A stretch of DNA of 64,000 nt, from NCBI GenBank assembly GCA_013397865.1, contig VZTI01001783.1, positions 734,239 to 798,238 of the forward strand, written 5' to 3'. The stretch comes from Struthidea cinerea (Eukaryota; Chordata; Aves; Passeriformes; Corcoracidae). Shown here piece after piece: positions 13,069 through 25,700 of this stretch. The translations under genes and the position numbers were made by a program. Below the pieces are notes generated by a model. It was not told the DNA's origin. It did not search any database and saw only the letters and a program-made list of their open reading frames with translations. The number at the start of each line of letters is the position of its first letter. The first letter of the stretch is position 1.

Positions 13069-15186
13069 AGAAAGGGCACAGTTTTTCCTCAAAAGCATAG
13101 TATGTCTGCACTCAGTTTAGATGTACAAATTGGTACATCAATGCCTATTACATGCATATGTCTTACAAGGCAATTTGTCCTTCATGGCTTCAATTCTTCC
13201 CCATCCAATTCCACATCCAGCACTGTGAGAGTCTTATGAGCACCAGCATCAACAATAACCTTACTATCACTTAAGTTGCCTGGTTCTATTCTCCTCCCTG
13301 TTCCAGGTGCCAGAAGGTGATGTCTGTCTTAGGCTGAGGCCAGTTGGGACGGCTGCAGGACCATGCTGGGTACTAGAAAAATGCATGTGGAATGTGCAGG
13401 TTCTTCATTCAACACCACTGTTGCTTACTAAGAAGAAGGACATTGCCTAGGGGGGGGATGGCATCCTCAGCAATGCTGATCTAATCGCTCTCTATGCCGT
13501 CAGGGGACGCACATCAGCTGTGCGCGATAGTGTAACACTTCCAGAACAGCTACTGCTTCTGTGCAGCCTGGGGAAAATGTTACCTTTCTCACTAACTTCC
13601 TCACGCTTCAACATACAGAGCCAGCACGAGTTATTTTTGTTGGAGCTTCTAAATCCTGCTTCGGTTTCATGTAGCCAGACTGAGAGTAGGACCCATTTTA
13701 TCCACGCTTCTTGACAGCTTCAGAGACTACAGCATACCACATTGTGCTTTTGCACAGAAGTGGTAAAATTCAAATTTATTGCTTTTTTAAGGGCAGGGGT
13801 TAAAAAGCAATGCAAGGATAAATTTGGAACACATTTCAAACTCACTTGAACGTTGCACAAAGGCAGGGATGGAAAGAGAAAAGATGTAGGGCTTTTCTCA
13901 CATCTCAAGTGTGATCTCAGTCCCACTGAAACTGATGGAAATCTGACTGGCTTCAAGGCTCATTGAACCTGAGCATACTGAAGAGCAATTAAAGCTCAAT
14001 ATTTTTTACAGAAGATGATCCTGCCCTGAAGCCAGCAAACAAACCAAACAGAGGCTAGTAAATCCTCTCCTGGATAATAATGGCTCTCTGCTTATCAGCC
14101 CTTCAGAATTCCTGTTTATCAGCAGCAGGTTGCTGCTGGACTTTTTTGATTCTGCTTGTTAGTGTCTGATCAGAGGCTGCCTTTGTCCAGCTTTAATTAT
14201 GTATGAAACCCAAACAAGCATACCATAATGGGTAGAATTTCTTCCATTGTTTTAAAAAGGTTTGTATAATCTTGCAGAACAAGAGAAAACACAATTACTG
14301 CCTTACGTTAAACAAGAAATACAAGCAGGTTTGGCCATAAAAATAGATGTCTTTCCATCTTTTTTTACTTTTTTTCACGTTGCTGCAGCTTCCATTTTTA
14401 ACAATCTCCTGGTGAGGCGGATAAGCTCCTAGTTATATTAATGTTTTTATCAAATTTGTAAGGTAAGTGAAGCTTACAATTTAGTGATTTGTAATCCTAA
14501 GAAATGTAGGTAGAATGTGTCTTTCATGTTCTATAGTCAGCACTAGAAGACATTATACTACTAAAGGAGAAAACTTTCTGCTTACCATATCTACTTGCAT
14601 GAAATTCTTGATCAAACAAGCAGAATATTTCTCTTTGACTGAGATCACCTTTAAATAATAAAGAATCCAAATAAAAAATTTATATAAACATGGACTCCAC
14701 TAATGTCCTCTTGTGTTGATGCAAGGGCCTGTACTTTTCAGAGAAATCAGAAAGGCATCAGATCTAGAAAATACTGCTAATGTTTAAAATTTGGTCACAC
14801 CCCATTCTCAAGCTCCCCAGTCTGAAGCAGGATTAGAAGAACCAAATCCAAATCTCCTTTATACATGCTTTTCAATCCTCTCACATCAGGCATTTGCTAA
14901 TATAACTCCACTGGTTTTACAGACTTACATTAGGGATATTATAGGAAACAAGAGAGTGTTCTTAATGGATAGGTCTACTGGGCACTCCTGAGGGGCTAAA
15001 TAAACTCCAGGAGCTTTAAAAATCTTTTATTTAAACTTCAGTTAATGGAGAGAGTATGCTAAGCTCTAAAGATTCTTCCAGACCTTGTGATATAAGCATC
15101 AGTCTACAAGAAAGGACTTTGGTTTGACTGTTTCAGTTATGCATGGTCAGGCATGTGATCAGGTCAGAACTACTTTAACGCAGACA
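13069..15186. other. Non-coding stretch between two CR1 copies
   Basis: No gene or clear repeat is recognisable. The sequence between 13200 and 13720 is somewhat richer in G+C than the rest and contains a G-run near 13449, but its open frames (64-78 codons) have no familiar domain. The remainder is A+T-rich with no structure that I could support. Confidence 0.55.
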
Positions 15187-15866
15187 GAGAATCATCATGG
15201 AATCATGAAGGTTGGGAAAAATCTCCAAGATCAGCAAGTCCAATCTGTGACCAAACACCACCATGTCAATTAAACCACAGCACTAAGTGCCATATCCAGT
15301 CAGTTCTTAAATACTTGCAGGGATGGTGACTCCACCATTTCCCTGGGCGGCCGGTTCCAATGTTTGACAGCCCTTTCAGTGAAGATTGTCCAACTTGAAC
15401 CTTCCCTGTCACAGTTTGAGGCCATTTCCTCTTGTCCTGTTGCTACTTACCTGGCAGAAGAGGCCGCCCCCCACCTTGTTGCAATCTCCTTTCAGGGAGT
15501 TGTCGAGGGTGATGTGGTCTCCCCTGAGCTTCCTCTCTTCCAGGCTAAATAACCTCAGCATCCCCAGCCACTCCTCATACGACTCACTCTCCAGACCCTT
15601 CACCAGCTCCGTCATCCTTCTCAGGACACACTCCAGCACCGCAATGTCCTTCTTGTAGTGAGGGGCCCAGAACTGGACACAGGATTCGAGGTGTGGCCTC
15701 ACCAGTGCCGAGTACAGAGGGACAATCCCTGCCCTGGTCCTGCTGGCCACATCATTTTGGGACAGGCCAGGATGTTATTTGCCTTCTTGGCCACCTGGGC
15801 ACTCTGCTGGCTCATGTTCAGCTGCTGTCAGCCAGAACCCCCAGGTCCTTTTCTGCTGGTCACGTG
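15187..15866 (-). mobile_element. CR1 LINE, 5'-truncated copy with 3' end
   Basis: This is a minus-strand copy of CR1, about 680 bases long. It begins on the plus strand with degenerate copies of the complement of the ATTCTATG end repeat (15187-15210), followed by the antisense of the usual GTCCCTTCCAACC tail region, so the element's 3' end is present. The 5' side stops inside ORF2, as is usual for CR1 because reverse transcription aborts early. It retains a 113-codon open remnant of the ORF2 C-terminus. It lies 2.1 kb from the other minus-strand copy. Because it lacks that copy's internal deletion, it serves as the reference for it. Confidence 0.95.
15409..15750 (-). pseudogene. CR1 ORF2 C-terminal fragment
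   Basis: This open remnant of 113 codons lies downstream of the reverse-transcriptase palm. Characteristic strings are VPLYSALVRPHLESCVQFW near the start and LFSLEERKLRGD and SSNRTRGNGLKL towards the end, all typical of the region after the catalytic domain in CR1 ORF2. No complete enzyme is encoded because the catalytic motifs lie beyond the truncated end. It belongs to the enclosing LINE and is not a host gene. Confidence 0.9.
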
Positions 15867-17640
15867 GAGATCAGTCAGATAAAACTGTATTTGTAAACGG
15901 TATACAGTGCCTGCCAGATTGCAGGAAACAAGCCCTGATGACAAATGCTAAACTCATAAATTGGATGTTATTGATACTTGGCATTTTCTCTGGGTTGTTG
16001 TAAAGTTCAGGAATATTTGTTGCGATCCTAGTGCAGTCGCAAATATAATCACAGACATCACCTCTAGATATTGATTAGCTGCAAAACCATCTTTTTTGGG
16101 GGATTTTGTTGTGTGATGAAGCTGTACAAAATCCAGGTAAATTTGTGCTGGTACTTCCTGCATATGTTGGTATATGTGTTTGTTGACCAAGTTGCTTAAA
16201 ATGCACATGGGAAAACTAAATCTTTGTTTCTCAGCAAGGAGTAAATTAAAAAGTCAGATTTTATAGGGTTAATTCTCTGGATAGAAGGATGATATTGGCT
16301 GATTTTATTTATGTCTATAATTCATACAAGAGATGCCTTAGACACTGGATATTTTTTATATGCAGGAATCCAACCTATGTCAATTGGAGTAGATGTAAAA
16401 TATGATCCCCAATATTTGCGGTCACTAAAGGACCATTTTTTACAAATCTGCTGATGTAAGTTTCTCCTTGGCTTTACAAGTGGCCTGCCTTAACTGTACA
16501 TTTCATGATCATGATTTTCTAAATTATTTCCCAACATTCTGCTTAAAAAAATTCCATGGCAATACTTTGGAACAGCTGTTCCAAATATTTTAATAGTGAG
16601 AAGATTCATATACATGTAGCAGTTTGGGACCTGTCAGATGGGAGGTACTTCAATAACAAAAGGCAGTATTTTTGTAACTGTTAATGTTTTTTTAGGGGGG
16701 TGGTATTACCATTTCAGAAAGTTCTGACTTTTGACATGCAATATGACCACCTTCTGTTGGAATGTTATATTAAATAAAACCATTTTCAAGTCTGTAATGC
16801 ATTCTCTTTTTAATGGGATCCACATAAAAATAGAAAATGAACACTTTAAGAACTGAGACGAGGTAGTATTACTCATGAACTTGTTCACATAATTCTTATG
16901 GCATTTTTTTCTGTCTCAGTGAGGTGAATGCAAAGATGAAGTTATCTTTTACAATCAGCATTACTTAGAATCTTGAGGTCTCTGCTATATTTATTCCACT
17001 GTACCACCAATATACAATGATTTAAACATTTGTTTTGGCTTTTAATCTTTGCTCATATATATACACCTCCAAAATAAAAACCAGTGGAGTATGCACACCC
17101 ATAAATCTGTCCAACCTTCCACTCTTCTGAGATATTTCAGTAAAGGCTTGACGCTTGTAATCAGAACTAGGTTTGGATGCTGCCTTCAATTCATTTAACA
17201 AACACCCTTCCCCCTCTTCTCCACATTCCAGCCTCCCTTCTTTGTTTCATTTTTAAACCTGAAGGTTTCAAGGAGCAGAGAACTCCCTTGAAGGTGCCCA
17301 AGGAAGAAGCTTGGCAGCAGTAAGAGGTGCACTCTTAGACTAAACATCAGTTATTTTCTTTTGCACCATAGGCATGCTGATTTAATACATTTAATGTACT
17401 TGTACCGTAGCGAAAATTGCATATTTTTTACTCCTCAGAGCTTCCCATCTCTAAACACTGTGTGATGCCTACACCATCTTTTCTGCTACTGCTACCTCAT
17501 AGTGCCTTCTTAGCTCCTCCCTGGGATGCTTTGCTGGGCTGGTCAACTCTGGTGAGGTGTTGGTACAGCCCAACAGCTGCCTGCAAATACTTAAAAGCCA
17601 GTTTCAAAGATGGTGATGATTTCCTCATGAAATAGTTAAT
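15867..17640. other. A+T-rich non-coding stretch
   Basis: I see no gene here. A G-run follows a T-run near 16687-16701. Open frames are 60-84 codons long and uninformative. No repeat boundary was found. Confidence 0.6.
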
Positions 17641-17770
17641 GATACAGTATGGGCAGTGGCCACAAATCACAGCTCATTTGGTTCGGTCTGGACATTGGGA
17701 AAAACATCAGGAGAACATTGCTGCACTGAATACATTACCCAGAGAGACTGAAATTTCTACACCTTGCCTC
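17641..17770 (+). mobile_element. Degraded CR1 3'-region fragment
   Basis: The plus strand keeps the order of words seen near the 3' end of CR1-type elements: a CACAAATCACAGCTC-like word, then GGTCTGGACATTGGGAAAAA (about 17682-17701), then ATTACCCAGAGAGACTGAAA (about 17734-17753). In better copies this is the segment encoding the last residues of ORF2 (LDIRKNFF-like) before the 3' untranslated tail. Both sides are lost. It is highly diverged and clearly older than the other CR1 copies in the window. Confidence 0.6.
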
Positions 17771-20726
17771 TTAGTACTGTAAGAGAGCAGAAGTATGAGA
17801 CGGTACCTTCACACAGCACTCAGCTCTGTAGGCAGGAGCAGACAACCAATGCCTCCCAGGCCAACTGGAGACACACTGCCATGCCAGGACAGTGTGGTTA
17901 GTGGTAGAAATGGTAGTCGTGGGCTTATGGGGATCATTCAGATCAGGTGGGGTTTTCAAAGCTATTGGATGATTCAGAGATGTATTTGCCTGAGAAGGAT
18001 GGGGTCACTCGCACAGGGTTTATTTTTTCACAGGACTCCTCCTTGCAGTCTCACATCCTTGTATTTAAATAGTATTGAAACCAAAATAATAATAATAAAA
18101 AATTTGTATTCCACACAAAAAAGGACAGCATTTAAAACAGTATAGCACTTGGTCTGGCTAGGCAAATGCTCAGTTAAGCCAATGTTATGTGGTGTGTTAA
18201 GTAAAGAGAGTTCATGGATTGAAACATGAAACTGACCTCTGTGTAATCTGTTTGTGCAGCTCCATTGGTCAATAATTTCTATTTAACCCAAAGAAAATGT
18301 CCCAATTGAAAGGAATGATTTCAGTTTAGTTACTCTGGATTTAAACAGTGTATCTGAGATCAGAACCTGGCCCAGAGGCTATAGGAATAAATGGGATTGG
18401 GAAGATATATTGTTTTGAGAAGGAAAAGGTAATTTGATATACTGGGCAGCAGGAGAACTATTACTGTGATTAAAGACATTTTTCCTTCTAAGTGTGTTTT
18501 TGCAGGATATATTATTTATTGCTGGGATATGGCAGATTATTAGATTTTTCAAATCATTTTGGTATTTGATTATGAAGCCAAGTTTCCCTTTTGAGATTTT
18601 CCTGGATATAGTGCTTTTTTTTTCAGCACAGAATTTTCATTGGTTTGTGTTCTTTAAAAAAATAGATGCTTTGTTGTTGTTATTACCAATATTGAAAAAT
18701 GAAAGTTATATTGTATTGGGAAATGTTTCCTTCTTCTAGGATGACACATTCTTACTCTTTGAAAGGTAAAGGTAAAAAATAAGCCCAGATGCTATTTTTT
18801 CTGGTTCACAAAAATTTGAAGTGCTAATTAAATAAATGATCAAGCATTAAAAGCTTTCTTCTTTTTGTTTTTCAAAGTTGTAATTTCTTGCCTCCTATTT
18901 TTTTCAGATTATTTATTCCATATCTCATATTTTTCTTGGAATTTGGTCATATGGCAGTAGATTCTGCTGTAATGGATTAATTTTAAATGACAGTTTAAGA
19001 ATAGCACTAGATATTAGTTGCCATCACACAATAAGCCTTTTAAGTTCTTGCCAGATGGGGCAAACAAATCATTAGAAGTTATCTGACAGACACCACTATC
19101 AGAGCACCATTGATTTGTCTCTTTCATTTGTCTTTGGGTTAAAAAAAAAACCCACAGAACACTTTCTGTCAAAGCCTGCTTTGACAGAACTGGACAAGAA
19201 CAGGTTGATGAACAGTCTTTCTCAGAGACCAGTTCCACTTCCACTGAAACACTCTGACAACCCATCCATTTCTAGTGTTTCTTATTTGGGGGAAAATTTT
19301 GAAATTATGAGGTTTGACTTTACCATTTCCTTTTGTGGGGATTTTAAGCTCATGCATTTTACTTTGCAGATGAAGTGGCCTAAGAGTGTGCATCCAGTCA
19401 CGTATCATTGCTCATCGGACACACAGCACCTGGTTAGGCCATGGGAACTTGATCGTGTGTAGTGATCTCAGAGCCTTTGTCTGTGGTTTTGGAGGACAAG
19501 AGCTTGAGCTATTCTCTTCAGAGCTCCCAGCACTGACTGTCCATGAGTGTTCAGGACTTGAAGTGCTCTCTTTTCAAAGAGAGGAGAAGGGCAAGTCCTG
19601 TGTACTTGGGAAAGGGGCTTGGCTGTTTGCCTTGTTTTCTGTTGTACTGCTGCTTGGTGCTGGAGCCAACTTCTTCCTCTGTTTGAGAAAAGATTTACCG
19701 GTGCGTGTTCCTCAGTTTTAGGTGAAATCACCAAGAGATAATTTGGAACTTTAAATTTACTTCCACATAAGTGAAAAACTTCTAAACCCCGCTGTTTGGA
19801 GGGGAGTGGTTAAGGCTGATACTGAATTAGTTGCACTTGCCCCGAGCTGCCTGCCTGTGCCGAGGGAGGCAGGAAGGATGCTGGCAAGCTGTCCCGAGCA
19901 GTGAGCCGGTGGCAGACTGAGACTGTGGGGACAGCTGTGAACAAGCAGGCCTGAAGGGATCCCACATGTTGGACTCTGGAGAGCCCCTGTGATGCTCCTG
20001 TCACTACATGCAATGGACTGAGCTGCTTACGTGGTTAGGCATGGCCCTGAGCCTAAGTCCCTAAATCCCTTGCAAGGCCAGGAAGCCGCTAGCTAGACTG
20101 TTTTCTCCCCAAAAGCAGACTTTGCAATCTGTTCCATGTTGTGTGTGTGTGTTTGGAGAGCAAACGGAGTGAGCAAGATAAAGGAAAGCAATTAGATTGG
20201 GCTAAGGTGCTACTTGCGTGCAATGTTAGGGTCCTGCTATCTCTTTATTTCTAACCACACACAAATTCATGCAACATTTAAAGAAGAACTCCTAACCTTT
20301 GATACAACAATAATTTAGTTTTTCAAATATATTTATACTGGAAGTTTCATCAGCCAACAGATCTTTTCCAAGAGGCAGAAGGTACAGGAGAGAAAAGGAC
20401 AGGTAAAGTCATTGGAAAAAGATCACAAGGTTGATAACAGAAAAAGCTGCTGTCAAACTTGTGTGTTTACACACTAAAAAAATCAGGAGTGGCATTCGTT
20501 CCCCATGCTTCAGAGATCTTCATTGTGTCTTTGTCATTTCAAAAAAGAAGTCTGTGTTACTTCTCTCAAGGCACATCTGGCAGCCTGCTGTTTCACTGCA
20601 GAATGTGAAATCACACCAGCACAGAACAAAAGAGAAAAGGGAAGGTGAAAGCTTGGAAAGAAAACATGGGAGAGGTGAACTGAAAGAATAGCAGCTTCAG
20701 TATTTTCCTGGTTCTCTGATCCACTA
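17771..20726. other. Non-coding stretch with one weak candidate exon
   Basis: No gene is assigned. A frame open across 19386-19721 contains a hydrophobic helix-like stretch (AWLFALFSVVLLLGAGANFF) followed by LRK and a GTGCGT donor-like site near 19700. The opposite strand is also open over the same interval, which weakens the case for coding. The part at 19800-20060 is G+C-richer with a few CpGs, but no promoter or exon could be recognised there. Confidence 0.45.
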
Positions 20727-20773
20727 TTTTCTGCTCCTCCAATGCCCCAAACGGGCATTGGAGGAGCAGAAAA
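20727..20773. repeat. Perfect 21-bp inverted repeat (hairpin)
   Basis: The left arm at 20727-20747 begins TTTTCTGCTCC and ends AATGCCC. The right arm at 20753-20773 is its exact reverse complement. The loop is the 5-base sequence CAAAC. The symmetry ends abruptly on both sides, with A opposite C as the first outer pair. A perfect 21-bp stem is not expected by chance in 64 kb. No repeat family is recognisable around it, so a local templated event or a small structured RNA are the candidate explanations. Confidence 0.97.
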
Positions 20774-20937
20774 CACTCAGCTGTGGTGGTTAACCACCTT
20801 CTGCTTTATTTTTCCCTTTATTGCTCCAGAATTGCACCCACCTGTTGGGTGCTTGAGGTGCTAATCTAGTTGTTAATGCTGATGTTGTGCCAGGGGAAGG
20901 GGGCAGAGGGTAAACAAAGCAGGGCTGTGCTTTTGCC

Positions 20938-21073
20938 TGCATCTGCATCTATATCTGTATGTCAATCTGTCTATACTTATTTCTGTAGGTACTCAGGTAT
21001 CTATTATCTGTGTCTATGCCTATATCTCTTTCATCTATATCAACATATTTAAATCTATATGTATATCTAGATG
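20938..21073 (+). repeat. Degenerate ATCT/TATC-rich simple repeat
   Basis: Words such as ATCTGC, ATCTATAT, ATCTGT and TATCT recur over about 135 bases. This is an imperfect tetranucleotide-type tract, probably an old ATCT microsatellite interrupted by substitutions. It has no coding or regulatory meaning that I can support. Confidence 0.7.
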
Positions 21074-22652
21074 AGATTAGCCCTGCTTGTTAGCAAAATA
21101 ACAAAAAGAGATTTGTCCAGTCAATGTAGAGAATAAAAGATGAAGGCAGGACCTGCTTTTGATCGCCTGAGAGGCGGGACGTTTTTCATTCCCCTCTCTC
21201 AGTTCCTGGTAGCAGGACTGCACTCACTACAGTTTCCCTAACCCAGTGCTCATCTCTCTTCTGAGTGTGGCACTAATAGAATTAATTAGACTAGTTCTCT
21301 TTCATGGGGTACAGATTAATTTCTTTGCCTTCTTGCATCCTTGCCTCCACTAGTCATGATCCCCTGCATCACTCCTATCTTCTTATTCTGGTGATCCCAC
21401 CAGATATTGCCACAAATTCATTCATGTGACTTCCCAATTAATTCCACCTTCCTGGTTGTCAAGCCAAAGCAAGAGGGGGTGAGTTGAGTGACGCCTTGCT
21501 CATTTTGCCATGGAGTCAGAATATTAGATAAAAAGATTTCTGATAATAGATAGTCTGACAATAATTAAATATTGTCTGGTGATACATCCAGCTTAGCTTT
21601 GGATGACTGTGCGAAGGAGACTACTTTTGGCAGCAGGTTTCTGCTTCACTTGTCCTTTCTCTCAAGTGCTGATTGACGTGCTGAGTTACCACTCCCCGTC
21701 CCTATGAAAGGACTGATGGTTTCTTACAGTTTAACTAAGAATTGCCCATTCATTTAGGCCCATGTATCTGAGGCCCACCATCACAGATATTTATTTTGCC
21801 AGACAATATAACCTAACAAACTGCTTTGCAGAAATACCTTTGTTTGCTATGGGAAACAGATGTGGGGGTCTAAAAAAATCATAGGCAGTGGAGTCCATAC
21901 CAGAAAAAACTTGAGAGAAACTGGCATAGTTATGGTTATATCATTACAGCCCACAAATCTACAGAACACTCAGTAAAGTAAATTTTGAAAATTCCTTTCA
22001 TATTAAAGAGAATGATGTGGCATAATTTTTCCAGAACTGTATTCTTTAAGAATGAGGTGCAAATGGTGTGGATGTGGGAACCAGGGGCTTTCTTTGCACT
22101 TAGAGTGACATATATTAGGTGCAATAACTATTTGATGAGGTGGGGAGCAAACCTCCTCTCAGCAGAAGTGGCGAGCACCTCAGGCTGACTTACCAGCCAA
22201 CGGCAGGCACCGATTTATTGAACCTACACAGAGAATGAGCAATGAGATGAGTGGGCTTTCGCAGGGTCAGTGGTATGACCAGGAGGCTGGATAATCCACC
22301 CATTGCAAACACAAGTTGGATTTTAGGAAAGAGAAATGCACTCCAGAGAAGTGCTACTCCAGACTCCCTTTGCAGAAGCAAATAATCATCTGCTATTACT
22401 GGCAGGGTAAACAAAGCCAGGATACTGTCACTGCAAATGATTTTTTCACGTATGTCAACACCAACACACAGAAACAGAAATTTCTGTGACACAGTGTCTG
22501 CCCCTGAGACAGGTTTTTTTACTTCCGGCAAGGCAACCTCTGCCTTAGCCTTTGCCTTTGCTATCAACCTCAGAGTGGGTGCTTGCTGGCAGCCTCATGA
22601 TGGCATGTGTTCTCCACTGCAGGACCTCCTCTCCCACCCCTCTGGAGCTGAG
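21074..22652. other. Non-coding stretch
   Basis: No gene is recognised. The minus-strand frame at 22190-22567 (125 codons) is one of the longer ones in the window, but its translation has no recognisable domain and it overlaps an open frame on the plus strand. I treat it as chance. Confidence 0.5.
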
Positions 22653-22660
22653 TATAAAAG
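22653..22660 (+). promoter_or_regulatory. Candidate TATA box with a following exon-1-like segment
   Basis: TATAAAAG lies 12 bases downstream of a CACCCC word (22636-22641 region). A start of transcription would be expected near 22683. About 65 bases later the sequence reads ATT followed by GTGAGT (22747-22752), a good splice donor. This gives the layout of a TATA promoter with a short non-coding first exon. I found no matching downstream coding exon, and TATA-like words are common in A+T-rich DNA, so this is only a candidate. Confidence 0.25.
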
Positions 22661-22752
22661 CATATCCAGGGGGTGGAAGGAGAAGGGACAGGCATTCAGT
22701 TTACCATGCACTAAAGTTCATCTGTTATGTTTTCCTCCTGTAAATTGTGAGT

Positions 22753-25700
22753 ATGTTTTGGGTTAAGCTTTGGAGGATGACACCAATTTTGGAGTTGCAT
22801 TCACTTCCACTCCTGTCTTCACATTTGTGAAGGGTCCAGGACACAGTGGCTCTTAAAATTTAATTATCCAGTGTTTTTCCAGACTTTCTTTGTAAATTAC
22901 ATTATTGTTATGGAAATCTGGAGCATGACTGAGGCATTGCAGCCAGAAACATATGGAAAACCCCCCTAACACTGAATTCTCCATCTCCTCCCAACTCTGA
23001 GACCTGTGAAGTACCTCACTAAATGTTTGAGTTGAAGCCGGAACACCAAAAGCATTTTAAAGCTATCTCTTTCCTGAAGCAAGTGTAGAGTTATATGTAG
23101 CATGTGTTCTAGAGCTTCCACTGTACAGGAGAGCTGTTTACCCCAGCAGGTTCAGAGTTAAAACCAGCAGTATCATGCTGTATTATACCAGTACGTCAGA
23201 TTCCTAAACCAGAAGTCTCAGTAGGAAAACCTGGAACTAAAAAAGTTCATGTTGAGGTAACTTTTGTTCCATCCTCATCCTTTTCAATCTCAGGATGACT
23301 GGTGTACCTTTGCAAACTGTTATGCCAGTTAGAGACAGCAGCATCCCTCCCTTCTTATAACCACTCACTGGTTATGTGAGTGAGGCTTCCTCATCACTTC
23401 AAAGACAGCTGGGTACACGTGGTGTGTTGATGGCTCAAACTAATGATCCTGACTGCTCTTAGGCAGATACAGTGGCTTCTTTCTGGTGGGCAGCAAGGAG
23501 ATCTGGTGGTTGAACTTTCTTTTCGCCACCTCAGCTAGATCTGGGAAAGGATATGCCGGTGTCAGTCTTAATTTCATAATTATGGAAAAAGGCTTTCTTA
23601 ATTCAACTTCTCTTACCATTGCACATGGGCAAGAGTAGACAAAATAGCAGACAAGTCAAAAGAAACTTGTAGTAGAGTAAGACTGCCTACGCGTCCAGAC
23701 AAGTGATGGGAGAATTTGTTCTAGTGGCACAACATCACACCGGGGCCTTATCTCAGCCTGTATGGAAAAAACATACTCTGCATAGGCAAGACCTTGGTTA
23801 CGGACCCATCACAGCAGACTCTTACAGAATATTCCGCGATACATCTTCACAGAAACAAGTTTCCCTTTCCTGTGGTTAGCCTTTTCTCCTTATTGTAAGA
23901 CGATACACATGGAAATGTTACTCTTTATTATTATTTCCCCCAAAAGTAGTGCATAGAAACCCTGTAGCGGTGCAGTACCAGCAATTTTGTATTGAGTAGT
24001 ATTGACTAACCTGTGACCTGATCTGCACTTGGTGTTCTGCAGCAACATAAGATTTGCAAGTTATGTTTACCACAAAGCACATTTCATACCCAAGATAATC
24101 CAAAGTGTTTCAAAATTGTAGTATGACCAGTGCAGGGATTATATAGGCAATACATTATATGCTTTACAGTAATACAAGTCCATAGATATCCAAAGGAATT
24201 AAAAAATTTGAGTCAGAAGTTAGCACATTAGTCCCTGAGAGTACTCTTTTCCAAAAAATGCCCAGTAATTTTTAATTAAAATGTGCACATTTCAAAGTTT
24301 CCTGCATGAATTTGTATTCAAGTAAGAAGCATATGTTTTTACTGGAGTAGAGCAGTGCCAGTGTCAAAGCAGGCTCTGTTTGCTTTTGAGCTGCAGACAC
24401 TGGGTTTAACCTCTCCTATGTGTAAAAGAACTGCGCAGGAGATCTGTAGGGGAACTGCTTCCAAGCATAAAAAGCCTCAGATGAAAGGCCAGGTAATGGA
24501 TGAGTAATTCAGGTGCATATGATGTACAGAATTGAGTGCTTCTGACTAGGCTGTGAAAGCTACATTTCTCATATGTCTTATACCATTTATATGACACTGG
24601 TCATTTAATATCTAATTTTTTGCAGGAAAATCCCTTACATAAAAAGCAGCTTAATTGTGCAATTTTTTCCCCATGAAAACAATTCCTTCCTCTGTATAAT
24701 TTCAGCTATGCAGGTAAACACTGCAGAAAGAAATGTAGCTGTTCAAGAAAATATACAGACTCTTTTGCAAATACCTTTTCTAACCTGAATTTTATCTCCA
24801 TGGTCCCATGTCTCTTCTACATGAAAGGATCTCTTCACAAAAAAATACATTTTTGGAAATATATTGCATCAATCAGTCTTGAGTTTTAAAATTTCTAGAG
24901 CTTGACACCAATCTTTGCAAAGAGGGAGGTAGGGAGGGAAGAAGAGAGAAATAAGAGAAGGAACGGCAGAAGGAATCTTGGTAAGCCAGAGCTCCTCTGA
25001 AATCTTGCTTCAAGATTCACTCTTCTGCCTGGGCTGGATCAAAGCAGCTTTTTTGGGTGGAGCAAGGGGAAGATAGTGGGGAGAAGCACAACAGTTTTGT
25101 GTTTCCCCAGTCCCTAGAGGCTGACAATACTTTAATATCTAAACTCATCCGAATAGGAGAGGAAAAATGTCATCTTTTTTCCTATCCCTGGATCTCTTAA
25201 AAGCAGAGCAATTTGGTACAATGTTACATCCTGACCTACACTGGTCTGAGAAGTGATATGTTGCTTCACTAATCATTTGACTTACATACCTATTAACCAC
25301 CTTTATTCTATATATAAACAAAGACTGATAACAAAGACTGTGTATTATACAAACATTGCTCTACACTTGATCACTTTTAGATCCCATTAAAACAAGTTGT
25401 GTTTTTCCTGTATGCAGAATAACTCTCTCAGAAGATTCTATTTTATTCTTTTTATTTGGCAGTCACAGCCACATAGTAAATGATCACATTATATGCAGCA
25501 TCCTAATGTGCAGAATGTAGATGCTAAGGAGGATAATGAATAGGGCAATTGGAGAACAAAATTACATTTCCTGCTCATGGCTCTGATCAGCCCTAGTTAA
25601 CATGCTCATAAGTAAAGAGTTAGTTATGGGAAGGTGGTTGGTGATAAAATGAGTGAAAAAACACATCCATTTTAACCAGCAGAAGACTGCTAAATAGATG

